DNA of 29,589 bases from contig JBLHRR010000056.1 in NCBI GenBank assembly GCA_047626155.1, positions 1 through 29,589 on the forward strand, read 5' to 3'. Below, one piece after another: positions 7,256 to 15,722 of the stretch. This stretch comes from CALGLS01 sp047626155. GTDB lineage: Bacteria > Bacteroidota > Bacteroidia > Chitinophagales > Saprospiraceae. The translations under genes were made by a program, and so were the position numbers. Every line of letters starts with the position of its first letter. Within the stretch, counting starts at the first letter, position 1. The notes beneath the pieces are model-generated. The model was not told where the DNA came from. It did no database searches and was given only the letters and a program-made list of their open reading frames with translations.

Positions 7256-8740
7256 TTAGTTCTGATACCAATGTTTTGCGGTAATAATATCTCCGCCAAT
7301 ACTTGATGAAGCCGCATTGTAATTAGTGGCGTTTACAGACTGTTCGAGACTTGGATAAAATACTCTTGTTGGCACTGTACCGTTTGTAATCGAGGTAGCC
7401 AAAGGACCGGGGATTAAGTTAGGCAATCCCGTTCTCTTGTAATTTCCCCACATTTCTAAAGTATTGTTAAAAAACATAGCGATCCACTTTTGTTCCATCA
7501 ATTGTTCCATAGAACCGTCCCAGGCTACATCTGCTCTTGTAAGAAAATCTGCGGGCATAGGCAGATTCCAATAAGCGAAATTCCCAACTATACCATTTTC
7601 AAAATATTCTTGAGCCGTTGCAGTAGTAATCCAGCCATTTAGACTGGCTTCTGCCAAGATAAATTGTACTTCGGCATGGCTGATGTATACAAAATCCAAC
7701 AAGCCTCTATCGTTCTGAAATTTAGTTGTAAATTGAGATGCAAACTGTTCTGCATTCCCTCCTGTACCTTGTGCTACCTCTCTTGTAGTGCCACTTGCCA
7801 CGCCAACATAATAAGGTTCGTTAGCAACTGATTCATCAATTGGTTTGTCTGCAAAAAAGCCTAAACGAGGGTCATCATCTGAGTCGTCATCCGGATCAAC
7901 ACCATCTAATACGTTCACAAATCTAACCGAAGGACTCAAGCCTCCCAATGCCGTTCTCAATGAAAAGTCTGAGGTGTTAGGTGCGATTCCAGTAAAGTCA
8001 TAAATGGCCGCTTCATCATTGCTTTCAATAATGGGATAAGTCCCTGGGTCTGATACGATGGTATTTATTTTCGTTGCGGCATCGATAGAAGGGACATTTG
8101 ATAATCGTAACAAATAGCGCAATCTCAAAGAATTGGCCATTTTTCTCCACTTCATTACATCGCCATCAAAAAGCACATCTCCAGCTAATACAAAACCTTC
8201 CGTATCAGATGCCAATAACTGATTGGCCTCTTCTAACAATGTTAATACTTGCGAATAAACTGCAGCCTGACTATCGTAGGATGGTTGTACATTATCCAAG
8301 CCCTTTGCTGCTTCTGAGGAGGGAATATCAATCCACATTTCCGTCAACGAAGCCATGTGAAATGCATTTAATATTTTAGCGGCTGCATCATAAGCATTAA
8401 GTTTATTAGCTTGAGCATAAATTATAGACTCGTTATTATCACGCATCGCTTTGTAGGCAGCTGCCCAAAAAGCAGCAAACGTGTTTCCGCCAGATGCAAA
8501 ATCGTAAGCATCTAATTCGTTTGCATTTCGGTAAACCTTATACTGCATGACCTGATTGGTCAGTTCCAATTGCACATTAAGATGAGCGTTTATTGGTCCG
8601 AAAATAGCGCTGGGTAAGAGGCTACCAGAATGGGCCTCTGTTGGTGCATTTGGATCGATATTGATTTCTTCAAAATCTTTGGTACAGGCACTCATCACCA
8701 ATACGGCAAAGAGCATTATATATAAATTAAAATTTTTCAT
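7256..8740 (-). CDS. SusD/RagB-like outer-membrane lipoprotein (SusD-like_2 type)
   Basis: Surface substrate-binding partner of the SusC-type transporter upstream. I start it at the internal Met with codon 8738-8740 (494 residues), because this gives the lipoprotein signal MKNFNLYIMLFAVLVMSAC; the ORF opens 75 bases earlier with no signal. The segment CTKDFEEINIDPNAPTEA just after the lipid-attachment Cys is characteristic of the SusD-like_2/RagB lipoprotein family. The C-terminal part includes the WIAMFFNNTLEMWGNYKRTGLPNL-like stretch typical of this group and a helical TPR-like middle. A 141-base gap with a long imperfect hairpin separates it from the SusC gene. Absence of glycoside hydrolases nearby suggests the ligand is not a plain polysaccharide. 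Confidence 0.92.
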   Translation of the reverse strand: MKNFNLYIMLFAVLVMSACTKDFEEINIDPNAPTEAHSGSLLPSAIFGPINAHLNVQLELTNQVMQYKVYRNANELDAYDFASGGNTFAAFWAAAYKAMRDNNESIIYAQANKLNAYDAAAKILNAFHMASLTEMWIDIPSSEAAKGLDNVQPSYDSQAAVYSQVLTLLEEANQLLASDTEGFVLAGDVLFDGDVMKWRKMANSLRLRYLLRLSNVPSIDAATKINTIVSDPGTYPIIESNDEAAIYDFTGIAPNTSDFSLRTALGGLSPSVRFVNVLDGVDPDDDSDDDPRLGFFADKPIDESVANEPYYVGVASGTTREVAQGTGGNAEQFASQFTTKFQNDRGLLDFVYISHAEVQFILAEASLNGWITTATAQEYFENGIVGNFAYWNLPMPADFLTRADVAWDGSMEQLMEQKWIAMFFNNTLEMWGNYKRTGLPNLIPGPLATSITNGTVPTRVFYPSLEQSVNATNYNAASSSIGGDIITAKHWYQN

Positions 8741-8772
8741 TTTTTCTATTTTTGAATAAGTAATAATTTGTT

Positions 8773-8843
8773 GTGTGACAAATTGCGAGCATGTCTTTGG
8801 TGCTTTTGATTGCAACCGAACGCGCAGGGAATTTGTCGCACAC
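8773..8843 (-). promoter_or_regulatory. Long imperfect stem-loop between the SusC and SusD genes
   Basis: Arms gtgtgacaaattgcg (8773-8787) and cgcagggaatttgtcgcacac (8823-8843) pair with two small bulges, giving a ~70-base hairpin in the transcript between the SusC stop (8882) and SusD start (8740). There is no following U-tract, so it is more likely an RNA stability or processing element, or a partial attenuator, than a terminator. Function is inferred. Confidence 0.4.
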
Positions 8844-8881
8844 GCTAATGATATGGAATACAGAAATGATTAATTATTACA

Positions 8882-11800
8882 CTAAAAAACGACTCCCAAG
8901 TTAAAACCATAGGTAGCCGCCCCTGGTAACTGACCAATTTCGAAGCCTGGCACAAAAGAGCTTCCACTGAAACTAAGCACCTCCGGATCAAAGTGTCTAA
9001 CGAAGTCATCCTTAGTCCAGGTCGCTAAGTTTCTAGCGAACAAGGATAAGTTCAATTTTCCTAATTTCGTACTTTTGAAATATTCAGTAAGGTCAACCCC
9101 AAAAGAAATTTCTCGTAATTTTAAGAAAGTTGCATCGTAGGTATTTGCTTCAATGTTATTTTTGTCATAATAAGATCGGTACCAATCATAGCCCGTTGTA
9201 GTTTCCGTGTTGGCTGTGTAACCACCACTTCCATTGTCAACAACACCATCCGGAACGAAGTCGGTTGTTCTATTGTCTATTGTTTCGGTTATCGAACCAG
9301 ATCGATATAACTGAGACCCTGTTAAAGTATAGAAGTCTCCACCAGAACGGTAATCCAAAAATACGTTTAGGCTGAAGTTTTTGTATCGGATATTATTGTT
9401 AAAGCCTAGCGTCCAGTCTGGATTGTAATTACCTACTTTAGATATTTCATTATCGATTCGAGGTCTTATAAATCCATCAATATTATCGTAAATGATATTA
9501 CCGCTGTCGTCTCTTGAAAAAGCTCTGCCGTAGATGTCACCCATTCTTCCTCCAGGACGTGCTTCAATAGTTCCACCACTTGGGCCTTGCGCAATAATTA
9601 AAGTCTCAATACCATCAGCCAACTCTACTACTTCTGATTTGCTTTTTGCAAAATTGAATGTTGAAGTCCAGTTGAAGTCTTTTCCGACAATAGGTTTAGC
9701 CGTTAATAAAATTTCGAGTCCCTTACTATTTATTTCACCCGCGTTAAAAACTCTTACACTCGTACCAGAAGCGGAACTAACAGGTGCGTTCAGAATTTGA
9801 TTCGTTGTGGTGTAGTCGTATACATCTACATCAAGTTTCAATCTGTTTCTAAATAATCTAAGGTCTACTCCGAATTCGAGTGCCACTGTTTTTTCACTTT
9901 TAATATCAGAATCTGTAATGAAGCTTGGGTTGGATACGGAACCAGGTAATGAGCCAAGATTGTATGAGTTATTGATAATACCCGGATCGGTACTATTACC
10001 AGTGGCTGCTACAGAACCCCTCAATTTCAAGTAAGAAATCGCAGTTGGTAACTTTGCCATTTTTGAAATGACTGCACTAACACCAACAGATGGGTAGAAG
10101 AAACTTTGATTGTCTTTAGGTAAGGTGGAGGACCAATCGTTTCGGCCAGTTACATCAATAAACAACTTGTTATCATACCCTAATTCTGCGGTTGCATAAA
10201 CACTGTTCAATCTTTTCTCGGTGTCGTTTTGCACCAACAAAGGAGAGTCCGCAGCATTTCCTAAACTATAAACTCCAGGAATCGCTAAGCTATTCGTTTG
10301 AGCTATTTTATTAGAAATAAGCTGGCGATAAGTACTTGTTCCTAGGTTAACTCCTAGATTCCATTTTCTAGACAAATCTTTGGTATAAGAAAGCATACCG
10401 TCTACGTTAAATTCTTGTAATCTAACATCTTGTTCTCGGTACATTCCTTGTCTGAATGCAGGTTGTCCTGATGCTCTTCTGGAACGCCTTCTGTCATCAA
10501 AGTTATCTCCACCAACTCTAACGAAAGCAGAAAGGTTTTCATTAAATTTATACGACGTTTTGACGTTACCAAAAATTCGATTATGATCAAATCCGTTTAA
10601 ATTTTCATTTACGATCAAGTGTGGGTTTGTTCCCCAGGACAGAAAATAGTCCTGTGCTTGGTACTCTTGATTAGGCAACCAATAGTCTTCGTAATCATCA
10701 AAGTCATAGTTTTTCATCGTCCATAACATACTGTACATCAATCCACCGCTGGCATAACCTACGTCAGGAACGTTATCAGAATTACTATTCACGAAGTTGA
10801 TAGACATATCAATAGACAATTTGTCTGTCAAATCTGAGCCAATCCTAACTCCCAGGTTATTTCTTTTATACTCTGTGTTTGGAACGATTCCTTCTTTTGT
10901 TACTCGCCCTAATGAAACCCGGCCCCATGTATTGTCATTAGAGAAGGACAATGCTAAGTTATTGTTATAAGATACACCTGTGTTAAAAAATCCTTCTCTG
11001 TCCGCTCTCTGAATGAAAGGTGTTGGGTCAGGGCTGGCGTCAACTGGGGTAGCTTGAGATACGAGTGTACCATCAGTAGCTGGGCCAAAATTACCTCCCC
11101 AGTTTGATCTAAATTGATTGGCTACACCACCGCTGGTTCCACCACCTCCATATTCATTTTGTTCATCCCAAAATCGGTTCACTTTATCTATGGAGACCCC
11201 GGTGTTAAAAGTAACACCTATTCCTTCTGTATTTTTTCCGTTTTTTGTGGTTATAATTAAAACACCATTGGTTCCTCTCTCTCCATATAATGCTGCCGCT
11301 TTAGGTCCTTTAAGAACAGTAATGGATTCAAAATCATCAGGATTTAAATCGTTTAAACTATTTCCATAATCTACGGGCAAGTCTCCAGAAACCGGATTAC
11401 TTCCAATGCCAATATACTCGTTAGAAATCAGGACACCATCCACCACCAGTAAAGGTTGGTTTTTATTCGGATTCAATGAAGACTCTCCTCTCAGGATAAT
11501 TCGGGAGGAGGAAACTGCTGATCCGTTATTGGTCACAATATTCAAGCCTGCCACTTGACCGGATAACTGTTGTGATATATCGCCAACACGAGACTGGTTT
11601 ATTGATTCTGCACTTATTGTTTGTGCAGCATAAGAAACCCGCTCCTTAGATTTTGTTAATCCAAGTGCCGTGACGACAATATCGTTTAATAAGAGGCCTT
11701 GGCTCAGCTCCACCGCAACATTGTCAAGACCAACAATAGATGCTTTCTGTTCAGCGTATCCGGTGTAAGTAATCGTAATAGATACTGCTTCTGCAGATAC

Positions 11801-11986
11801 TGCAAGGGTAAATGCCCCCTCAAGATCTGTGACGGTTCCGATGGCAGTTCCCGTTACTAAAACGTTTGCACCAATGAGTGCTTCCCCAGAGTCCGCGTCT
11901 GTAATAACTCCGGTAATTGTACGCTGTGCCATAGCAAATTGCATCGTAAATAGCAACGCAACAATTGTGAGTAATTTTAATTTCAT
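8882..11986 (-). CDS. SusC/RagA-family TonB-dependent outer-membrane transporter
   Basis: A 1034-residue outer-membrane importer, the usual length for SusC proteins. Signal peptide residues 1-20 end at AMA-Q. A carboxypeptidase-regulatory-like domain spans about 21-100 (TITGVITDADSGEALIGANV). The plug follows at about 105-250 with the SusC signature IVVTALG, LSGQVAGLNIV, IILRGESSLNPNKNQPLLVVDGV and FESITVLKGPKAAALYGERG. The remainder is a beta-barrel ending in an aromatic residue (GVVF). It pairs with the SusD gene downstream to take up a ligand in a TonB-powered way. The gene lies 240 bases downstream of the ROK regulator; that gap contains repeated ACAAG half-sites and an inverted repeat that may be its operator. 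Confidence 0.95.
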   Translation of the reverse strand: MKLKLLTIVALLFTMQFAMAQRTITGVITDADSGEALIGANVLVTGTAIGTVTDLEGAFTLAVSAEAVSITITYTGYAEQKASIVGLDNVAVELSQGLLLNDIVVTALGLTKSKERVSYAAQTISAESINQSRVGDISQQLSGQVAGLNIVTNNGSAVSSSRIILRGESSLNPNKNQPLLVVDGVLISNEYIGIGSNPVSGDLPVDYGNSLNDLNPDDFESITVLKGPKAAALYGERGTNGVLIITTKNGKNTEGIGVTFNTGVSIDKVNRFWDEQNEYGGGGTSGGVANQFRSNWGGNFGPATDGTLVSQATPVDASPDPTPFIQRADREGFFNTGVSYNNNLALSFSNDNTWGRVSLGRVTKEGIVPNTEYKRNNLGVRIGSDLTDKLSIDMSINFVNSNSDNVPDVGYASGGLMYSMLWTMKNYDFDDYEDYWLPNQEYQAQDYFLSWGTNPHLIVNENLNGFDHNRIFGNVKTSYKFNENLSAFVRVGGDNFDDRRRSRRASGQPAFRQGMYREQDVRLQEFNVDGMLSYTKDLSRKWNLGVNLGTSTYRQLISNKIAQTNSLAIPGVYSLGNAADSPLLVQNDTEKRLNSVYATAELGYDNKLFIDVTGRNDWSSTLPKDNQSFFYPSVGVSAVISKMAKLPTAISYLKLRGSVAATGNSTDPGIINNSYNLGSLPGSVSNPSFITDSDIKSEKTVALEFGVDLRLFRNRLKLDVDVYDYTTTNQILNAPVSSASGTSVRVFNAGEINSKGLEILLTAKPIVGKDFNWTSTFNFAKSKSEVVELADGIETLIIAQGPSGGTIEARPGGRMGDIYGRAFSRDDSGNIIYDNIDGFIRPRIDNEISKVGNYNPDWTLGFNNNIRYKNFSLNVFLDYRSGGDFYTLTGSQLYRSGSITETIDNRTTDFVPDGVVDNGSGGYTANTETTTGYDWYRSYYDKNNIEANTYDATFLKLREISFGVDLTEYFKSTKLGKLNLSLFARNLATWTKDDFVRHFDPEVLSFSGSSFVPGFEIGQLPGAATYGFNLGVVF

Positions 11987-12141
11987 GATAAATACAGTTT
12001 AAAGTGATTAGATAAATGATCTAAGGCATAGGTATCCCAAGGCTGTCAGACAGGCAGTTATAACTATGGCCGTAACCATACAGTACAATTCTGTTGATTT
12101 TAGAACTTTTCAAACATTCTCTTAGTAGTTCTCAGTTGAGC

Positions 12142-12199
12142 ATAACAAGAAAATCACAAGTAAATGCTAACAAGTAAAAATTTGTAATTATTTTGTTAG
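12142..12199. promoter_or_regulatory. Candidate operator cluster upstream of the SusC gene
   Basis: Three similar half-sites read ataacaag (12142-12149), atcacaag (12153-12160) and ctaacaag (12167-12174). The last forms an inverted repeat, ctaacaa ... ttgttag (12167-12199, 7-bp arms, 19-base spacer). The cluster sits 155-210 bases upstream of the SusC start and just downstream of the ROK gene. The arms resemble the ACTAA/TTAGT-containing halves of XylR-type ROK operators. Binding is inference; I could not pick a convincing Bacteroidota promoter (TAnnTTTG) here. Confidence 0.35.
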
Positions 12200-12226
12200 T
12201 AATCTAGATATGTTTGTGGGGAAATA

Positions 12227-13489
12227 TTAATAATTGATCAATTCGTAATTTTTAAGTACCATACAGGCCGCTCCTCTGGAGCTAAAATACCGCCCTAATC
12301 CTGATGCCTCTAATTTGCAAGCTTTAAGAGAACTTACTAATCCGGTTTTTCGCATACCAGCTTTAACAGCATCTAAAATAAATTCTTTTACCATTACAAT
12401 TTCGCCACCAAGAACGACCATATTTGGATTTAGTAAGTTGATGACACTGCCGATGGCTTGTCCAAGTTTATCTCCTTGATCCATCAATAATTTTATGGAC
12501 AAGGCATCTCCTTTCAGTACAGCATCAAGAATATCGTGATAGCTATAGCTTTCTATTTCTTCTAATTTAAAATAAATAGATTCCTCCCCTGCTTCCAAGG
12601 CTTCTTTCAAATCTTGAAACAATGCATTTCCGGATACTTCTGTGCGGAGGCAATTTTTCTTTCCGCAAGTACATAAGCGGCCTTTAGTACCATATTGTAT
12701 ATGGCCGAAGTTTCCTGCAAATCCATTGGCGCCAAAAATCAAATGCCTTTCTATAATGATGCTCAGTCCTAAGTCCCGACTTACTTTAATAACTAAAACA
12801 TTTTCTACACCTTTAGCTACACCAAGCACTTGTTCTGCTGTTCCTATTACCCGAGTGTCATTATCAATCATCACTGGTAAACCAAGGGCATCTTCCATAT
12901 GCTTCTTTAAGGAACGCTCCATGTTTGTGAAGTAATCGGCAGATTTTCCGGTGTGCCCATTTACACTCCCTGTCAATCCAATTCCTACTCCAATGATATT
13001 ATCTATACTAGCTGGAGAGTCCACTATGGTTCCCTGAATCAACCCTATGATATAATTCAAACATTCCTCTGTGTCTTCTAAAATAAACTGTCTATTGGCA
13101 ACTTCATGTACTGTTTCCAAATCAATTCGAACAATGCTAACATGTATCCATTTAGACAATACCTCTACCCCAACAGCATAGAATTTACTTTTGTCTATAG
13201 TATATACTGCTGGTTTACGCCCATTTTCCGTTACTTTCTTTCCTTCTTCTATAACCAAGCCTTCTTCAACTAGTTCTTTCACCAGTTTGGTCCCCGTCGG
13301 TACACTAATCTTTACGTGTTCGGCTATCTCAGGAATACTTAAAGCATCTTCTGATTTGGACAAATGACGCACAATGTATTTTAGCTGCTTCAGTTGCCGG
13401 TTCTTTTTGTTAGCTCCTTTCTCTCCTTTAGGCTTAAAAAGTCGAAGATGTTTCATAAAACCTTTGTTTTTGCTACACCATTTCGACAA
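12227..13489 (-). CDS. ROK-family transcriptional regulator
   Basis: 420-residue regulator of the NagC/Mlc/XylR type. A winged helix-turn-helix occupies about residues 33-95 (IPEIAEHVKISVPTGTKLVK as recognition region, then a wing ending GRKPAVY). The ROK domain follows from about 103: GVGIGLTGSV, IDNDTRV, GFAGNFGHIQYG with metal-binding His263, and CTCGKKNC (Cys273, Cys275, Cys280), the zinc-binding motif of ROK proteins. An alternative start at residue 12 (13456) would give a similar protein. ROK regulators generally sense sugars, sugar phosphates or sugar acids, hinting at the ligand of this locus. A 24-bp near-perfect palindrome lies 22 bases upstream of the start, suggesting autoregulation; repeats upstream of the SusC gene may be further targets. 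Confidence 0.92.
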   Translation of the reverse strand: MSKWCSKNKGFMKHLRLFKPKGEKGANKKNRQLKQLKYIVRHLSKSEDALSIPEIAEHVKISVPTGTKLVKELVEEGLVIEEGKKVTENGRKPAVYTIDKSKFYAVGVEVLSKWIHVSIVRIDLETVHEVANRQFILEDTEECLNYIIGLIQGTIVDSPASIDNIIGVGIGLTGSVNGHTGKSADYFTNMERSLKKHMEDALGLPVMIDNDTRVIGTAEQVLGVAKGVENVLVIKVSRDLGLSIIIERHLIFGANGFAGNFGHIQYGTKGRLCTCGKKNCLRTEVSGNALFQDLKEALEAGEESIYFKLEEIESYSYHDILDAVLKGDALSIKLLMDQGDKLGQAIGSVINLLNPNMVVLGGEIVMVKEFILDAVKAGMRKTGLVSSLKACKLEASGLGRYFSSRGAACMVLKNYELINY

Positions 13490-13510
13490 AATACTTCGTA
13501 ACTAAAGGCA

Positions 13511-13534
13511 AGTTAGTAAAATATTTTATTAACT
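13511..13534. promoter_or_regulatory. 24-bp palindrome upstream of the ROK gene
   Basis: The halves agttagtaaaat and attttattaact are reverse complements apart from one mismatched pair, centred on an AT-rich core. It lies 22 bases upstream of the first ATG (55 from the alternative one). Position, length and symmetry fit an operator for the ROK protein itself. The outer TTAGT resembles known XylR-type sites. Inference only. Confidence 0.5.
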
Positions 13535-13995
13535 GTAATTAAATGATGTAATTTTTTAATAAAAGACGGAGTAAAAGTATCTAATGTATTGTAAATGAGG
13601 AATTAATTAGAAGATTTTAATGAAGGCATTGGCATTAACAGACTATGCTTAGCAGATATAACGATAAGCAAAAGGAATTATAGATAGCCATTGTAGACTG
13701 AAAGCCAGTCTGACGGTTGGTGTAAATTCGTCAGTTAAAACACTACCCAAATGAATGGGAGCAAAGCCAATAGAAAAGTTGAAGTGAAATTTTACTTCGT
13801 TTTGATAGGGAGAACTTTGGTTTGGATTTTCAAACTAATGACGAAAATTGAACGGGGAAGAGTTTGAATTATTTTTGCTGGAGTACTTGTGTTGATTTGT
13901 CTGAAATTGGGTAAATGGAGGTCATTAACAAAGCCTTCCACTATGCCGCTTTCCGTTTGAGATTCTACGACTCGCTTGTCTTGGTCGAAAATATT
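13535..13995. other. Gene-free stretch without a recognised product
   Basis: No convincing gene on either strand. On the minus strand, directly after the stop of the malic-enzyme remnant, a frame stays open for about 67 codons to a TAA near 13794-13796 (it begins NIFDQDKRVVESQTESG). I do not recognise it and it lacks a start. A small near-palindrome, gaagtgaaatttt/acttc, lies near 13782-13799. The stretch looks like decayed DNA between the two operons. Confidence 0.4.
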
Positions 13996-14145
13996 CTAAT
14001 CCCAATCCTGCGCATGCATAGTCGCAATCCCCACCATGTCCACAATCTGTGGAATGCTAGCTCCCAACTGCAACATGTGAACAGGTTTATTCAAGCCTAA
14101 CGATATCGGCCCGATGACATCTACCTTAGTGCACTGGAAACTAAG
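13996..14145 (-). pseudogene. Remnant of NADP malic enzyme C-terminus (phosphotransacetylase-like domain)
   Basis: Translating the minus strand gives VDVIGPISLGLNKPVHMLQL followed by GASIPQIVDMVGIATMHAQ and a stop at 13996-13998. This closely resembles the extreme C-terminus of MaeB-type malic enzymes, whose phosphate-acetyltransferase-like domain ends with a GPILLG...KPVHVLQLG...IVNMVAIA...AQ pattern. Full MaeB is about 750 residues; only about 45-50 recognisable codons remain, with no start and no upstream domains, since the adjoining DNA is the terminator region of the ureide operon. It is therefore a decayed fragment, probably left by rearrangement. The assignment rests on motif recall without a database search. 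Confidence 0.7.
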
Positions 14146-14182
14146 GAATGTCAGTTTTTGCCTTGCGCCATAAATTTATTTG

Positions 14183-14284
14183 AACCACAAAGGGACACAA
14201 CGTTTTCACAAAGTTTAATAAATGAAATGCGTTAGCTTTTTATATATAGGGAAAACTTTGTGAAACTTCGTGGCCTTTGTGGTT
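14183..14284. repeat. 33-bp inverted repeat with CACAAAG motif
   Basis: The left arm at 14183-14216 and right arm at 14252-14284 are reverse complements in their outer 11 bases (aaccacaaagg) and inner 13 bases (tttcacaaagttt), with a diverged, 2-base-offset middle. The spacer is 35 bases. Such CACAAAGG/TTTCACAAAG hairpins occur scattered in Bacteroidota intergenic DNA. It follows the terminator of the ureide operon and may be a dispersed repeat or a strong transcript-end hairpin. Confidence 0.7.
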
Positions 14285-14288
14285 AATT

Positions 14289-14307
14289 AAAAAAATGCGG
14301 AACGCAT
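14289..14307 (-). terminator. Rho-independent terminator of the ureide operon
   Basis: Read on the minus strand, a 5-bp stem ATGCG/CGCAT with loop TTC is followed by seven T residues. It lies 72 bases after the stop of the last gene of the operon. The stem is short but the U-tract is good, and the downstream inverted repeat could reinforce it. Confidence 0.5.
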
Positions 14308-14378
14308 GCGCATGTCGAGCCCCCAGGGCAAGAGCAGAAAAGCACTCAAGACTTACTTTACGCTGTACTTAGTAGTTA

Positions 14379-15722
14379 CTACTTCGCATTCTTAGCCCGA
14401 TTATCCAAAATAAATTTGAAAGATCGGCTGCGAATTTCTTCAAGTGTAAGTCCCGTTTTTAAGACTTCTTCCTCTGAGATGGCGCCGCTGTTTAGTGCGC
14501 TTAGGAAATAATTTAAAAGTCCCTGCCCGGTGGCTGCATCGTCGAATACATCACCAATCAAAGTGGCACGAGCTGCTTTTTCTACAAATGTTTTTAATCG
14601 ACCAACTGCCTCTTCATAACTTTCCAAAAAGAAAGCAAAAACAGCAGCGTAACGCATCGGTACCTGCGCTGGATTCAGATCCCAACCTTGGTAAAACCCA
14701 TGATATAACGAGTGACGAATGTGATCATAACCCTTCTTCCAGTTTTGATGAACGACGTCTCTGTTCTCTTTCATCTGTTCGAAAGTCAGATTGTCTCCTC
14801 TGTGAGGTCCGATGGGCATCGTGTTAGTTGCACCATCCGATAACCAGATTCCGGTATGCGCCAAAGCTACTTTTGTAACGTGATGAGCGAAGTCACAAAC
14901 GGGGTGATTCATCTCTTGGTATTTGGCAGTAATGCTACAAGAAGCGGTATAGTCATAAGTACCAAAGTGCATCGCAATACATCTACGCTTACTTGCTTTT
15001 AGGAAACGGTACAGCGGGTTGGTTCCGTCTTTGTCCATGACCGCTTGCGTGGTCTCTACCATCATTTCCATCTTGAGCGTGCCAGCAGGTAGACTAAGAT
15101 TATCTTCTAGGATTTCAAAGAAGCTCACCATTGTACTCACCTGTTCCGTAATGGTTACTTTGGGCAACATGACTACAAAATTATTAGGCAACTTACCCCC
15201 CGATTCCCCGATCAAAGTGGTTAAGAAAATATCAAGTGTTCTCAAACCTCTTTCCTTCATTTCTTCTGTAAAAGGTTTGATTCGAATTCCTATGAATGGT
15301 GGTAAGCATTTTTCAGCCATTCCTTTCGCTACTTCTTGAGCTGCTTTAACAGCAGTTGCATCTTCCTCTTCATTGGACCGATTACCAAAGCCATCTTCAA
15401 AATCAATTCGGAAATCTTCTAAGGCTTCAACTTTGAGTTTCTTTTTTACCTTTTCATAAATACGTTCTGCAAAGGCGACATCCAGATTAAACACCTCACC
15501 AAATATTTCTGCGTTGGGTGCATAGGTGTGAAAAGTGTGCTGTGCTTTTCTTGCAAATTTATCCGCCATGTCATAGCTAAAAAGATTAGCTCCGCCATAA
15601 ACGGTATGTACAGGTTGACGGTCGGATCGATCACCTGGATAAATTTGCTGGAAAGAAGTATTGGCTTTTTTCAAGTCTCCAAATAGCTGTTCTTTCTGGG
15701 TAGTTGGAATACTGAGTTTCAT
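14379..15722 (-). CDS. Citrate-lyase/HpcH-like TIM-barrel protein of ureide clusters (DUF6986-like)
   Basis: A 447-residue cytosolic protein of the pyruvate/PEP-type TIM-barrel superfamily. Residues matching the CitE-type active site can be seen: Arg in FIGIRIKPF, the MLPK strand, metal Glu in EMMVETTQAVMD and metal Asp in MHFGTYDYTASC. An N-terminal region with FSYDMADKFARKAQHTFHTY and an insertion around GPHRGDNLTFEQ distinguish it from short HpaI aldolases. I recall this family (DUF6986) as recurring beside uricase, allantoinase and allantoicase genes; its reaction is not established to my knowledge. Relatives include malate synthase-like and malyl-CoA-lyase-like enzymes that use glyoxylate. 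As the last gene of this operon it may act on glyoxylate or ureidoglycolate; that is inference. Confidence 0.85.
   Translation of the reverse strand: MKLSIPTTQKEQLFGDLKKANTSFQQIYPGDRSDRQPVHTVYGGANLFSYDMADKFARKAQHTFHTYAPNAEIFGEVFNLDVAFAERIYEKVKKKLKVEALEDFRIDFEDGFGNRSNEEEDATAVKAAQEVAKGMAEKCLPPFIGIRIKPFTEEMKERGLRTLDIFLTTLIGESGGKLPNNFVVMLPKVTITEQVSTMVSFFEILEDNLSLPAGTLKMEMMVETTQAVMDKDGTNPLYRFLKASKRRCIAMHFGTYDYTASCSITAKYQEMNHPVCDFAHHVTKVALAHTGIWLSDGATNTMPIGPHRGDNLTFEQMKENRDVVHQNWKKGYDHIRHSLYHGFYQGWDLNPAQVPMRYAAVFAFFLESYEEAVGRLKTFVEKAARATLIGDVFDDAATGQGLLNYFLSALNSGAISEEEVLKTGLTLEEIRSRSFKFILDNRAKNAK

Noticed and set aside
7256..11986. Classical polysaccharide utilisation locus
   Set aside because: SusC and SusD are present, but no glycoside hydrolase, polysaccharide lyase, sulfatase or SusE/F-like gene is found nearby.
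13915..14100. 61-codon plus-strand frame in the gene-free stretch
   Set aside because: It lies opposite the malic-enzyme remnant, whose minus-strand translation is clearly protein-like; the plus-strand peptide is not.
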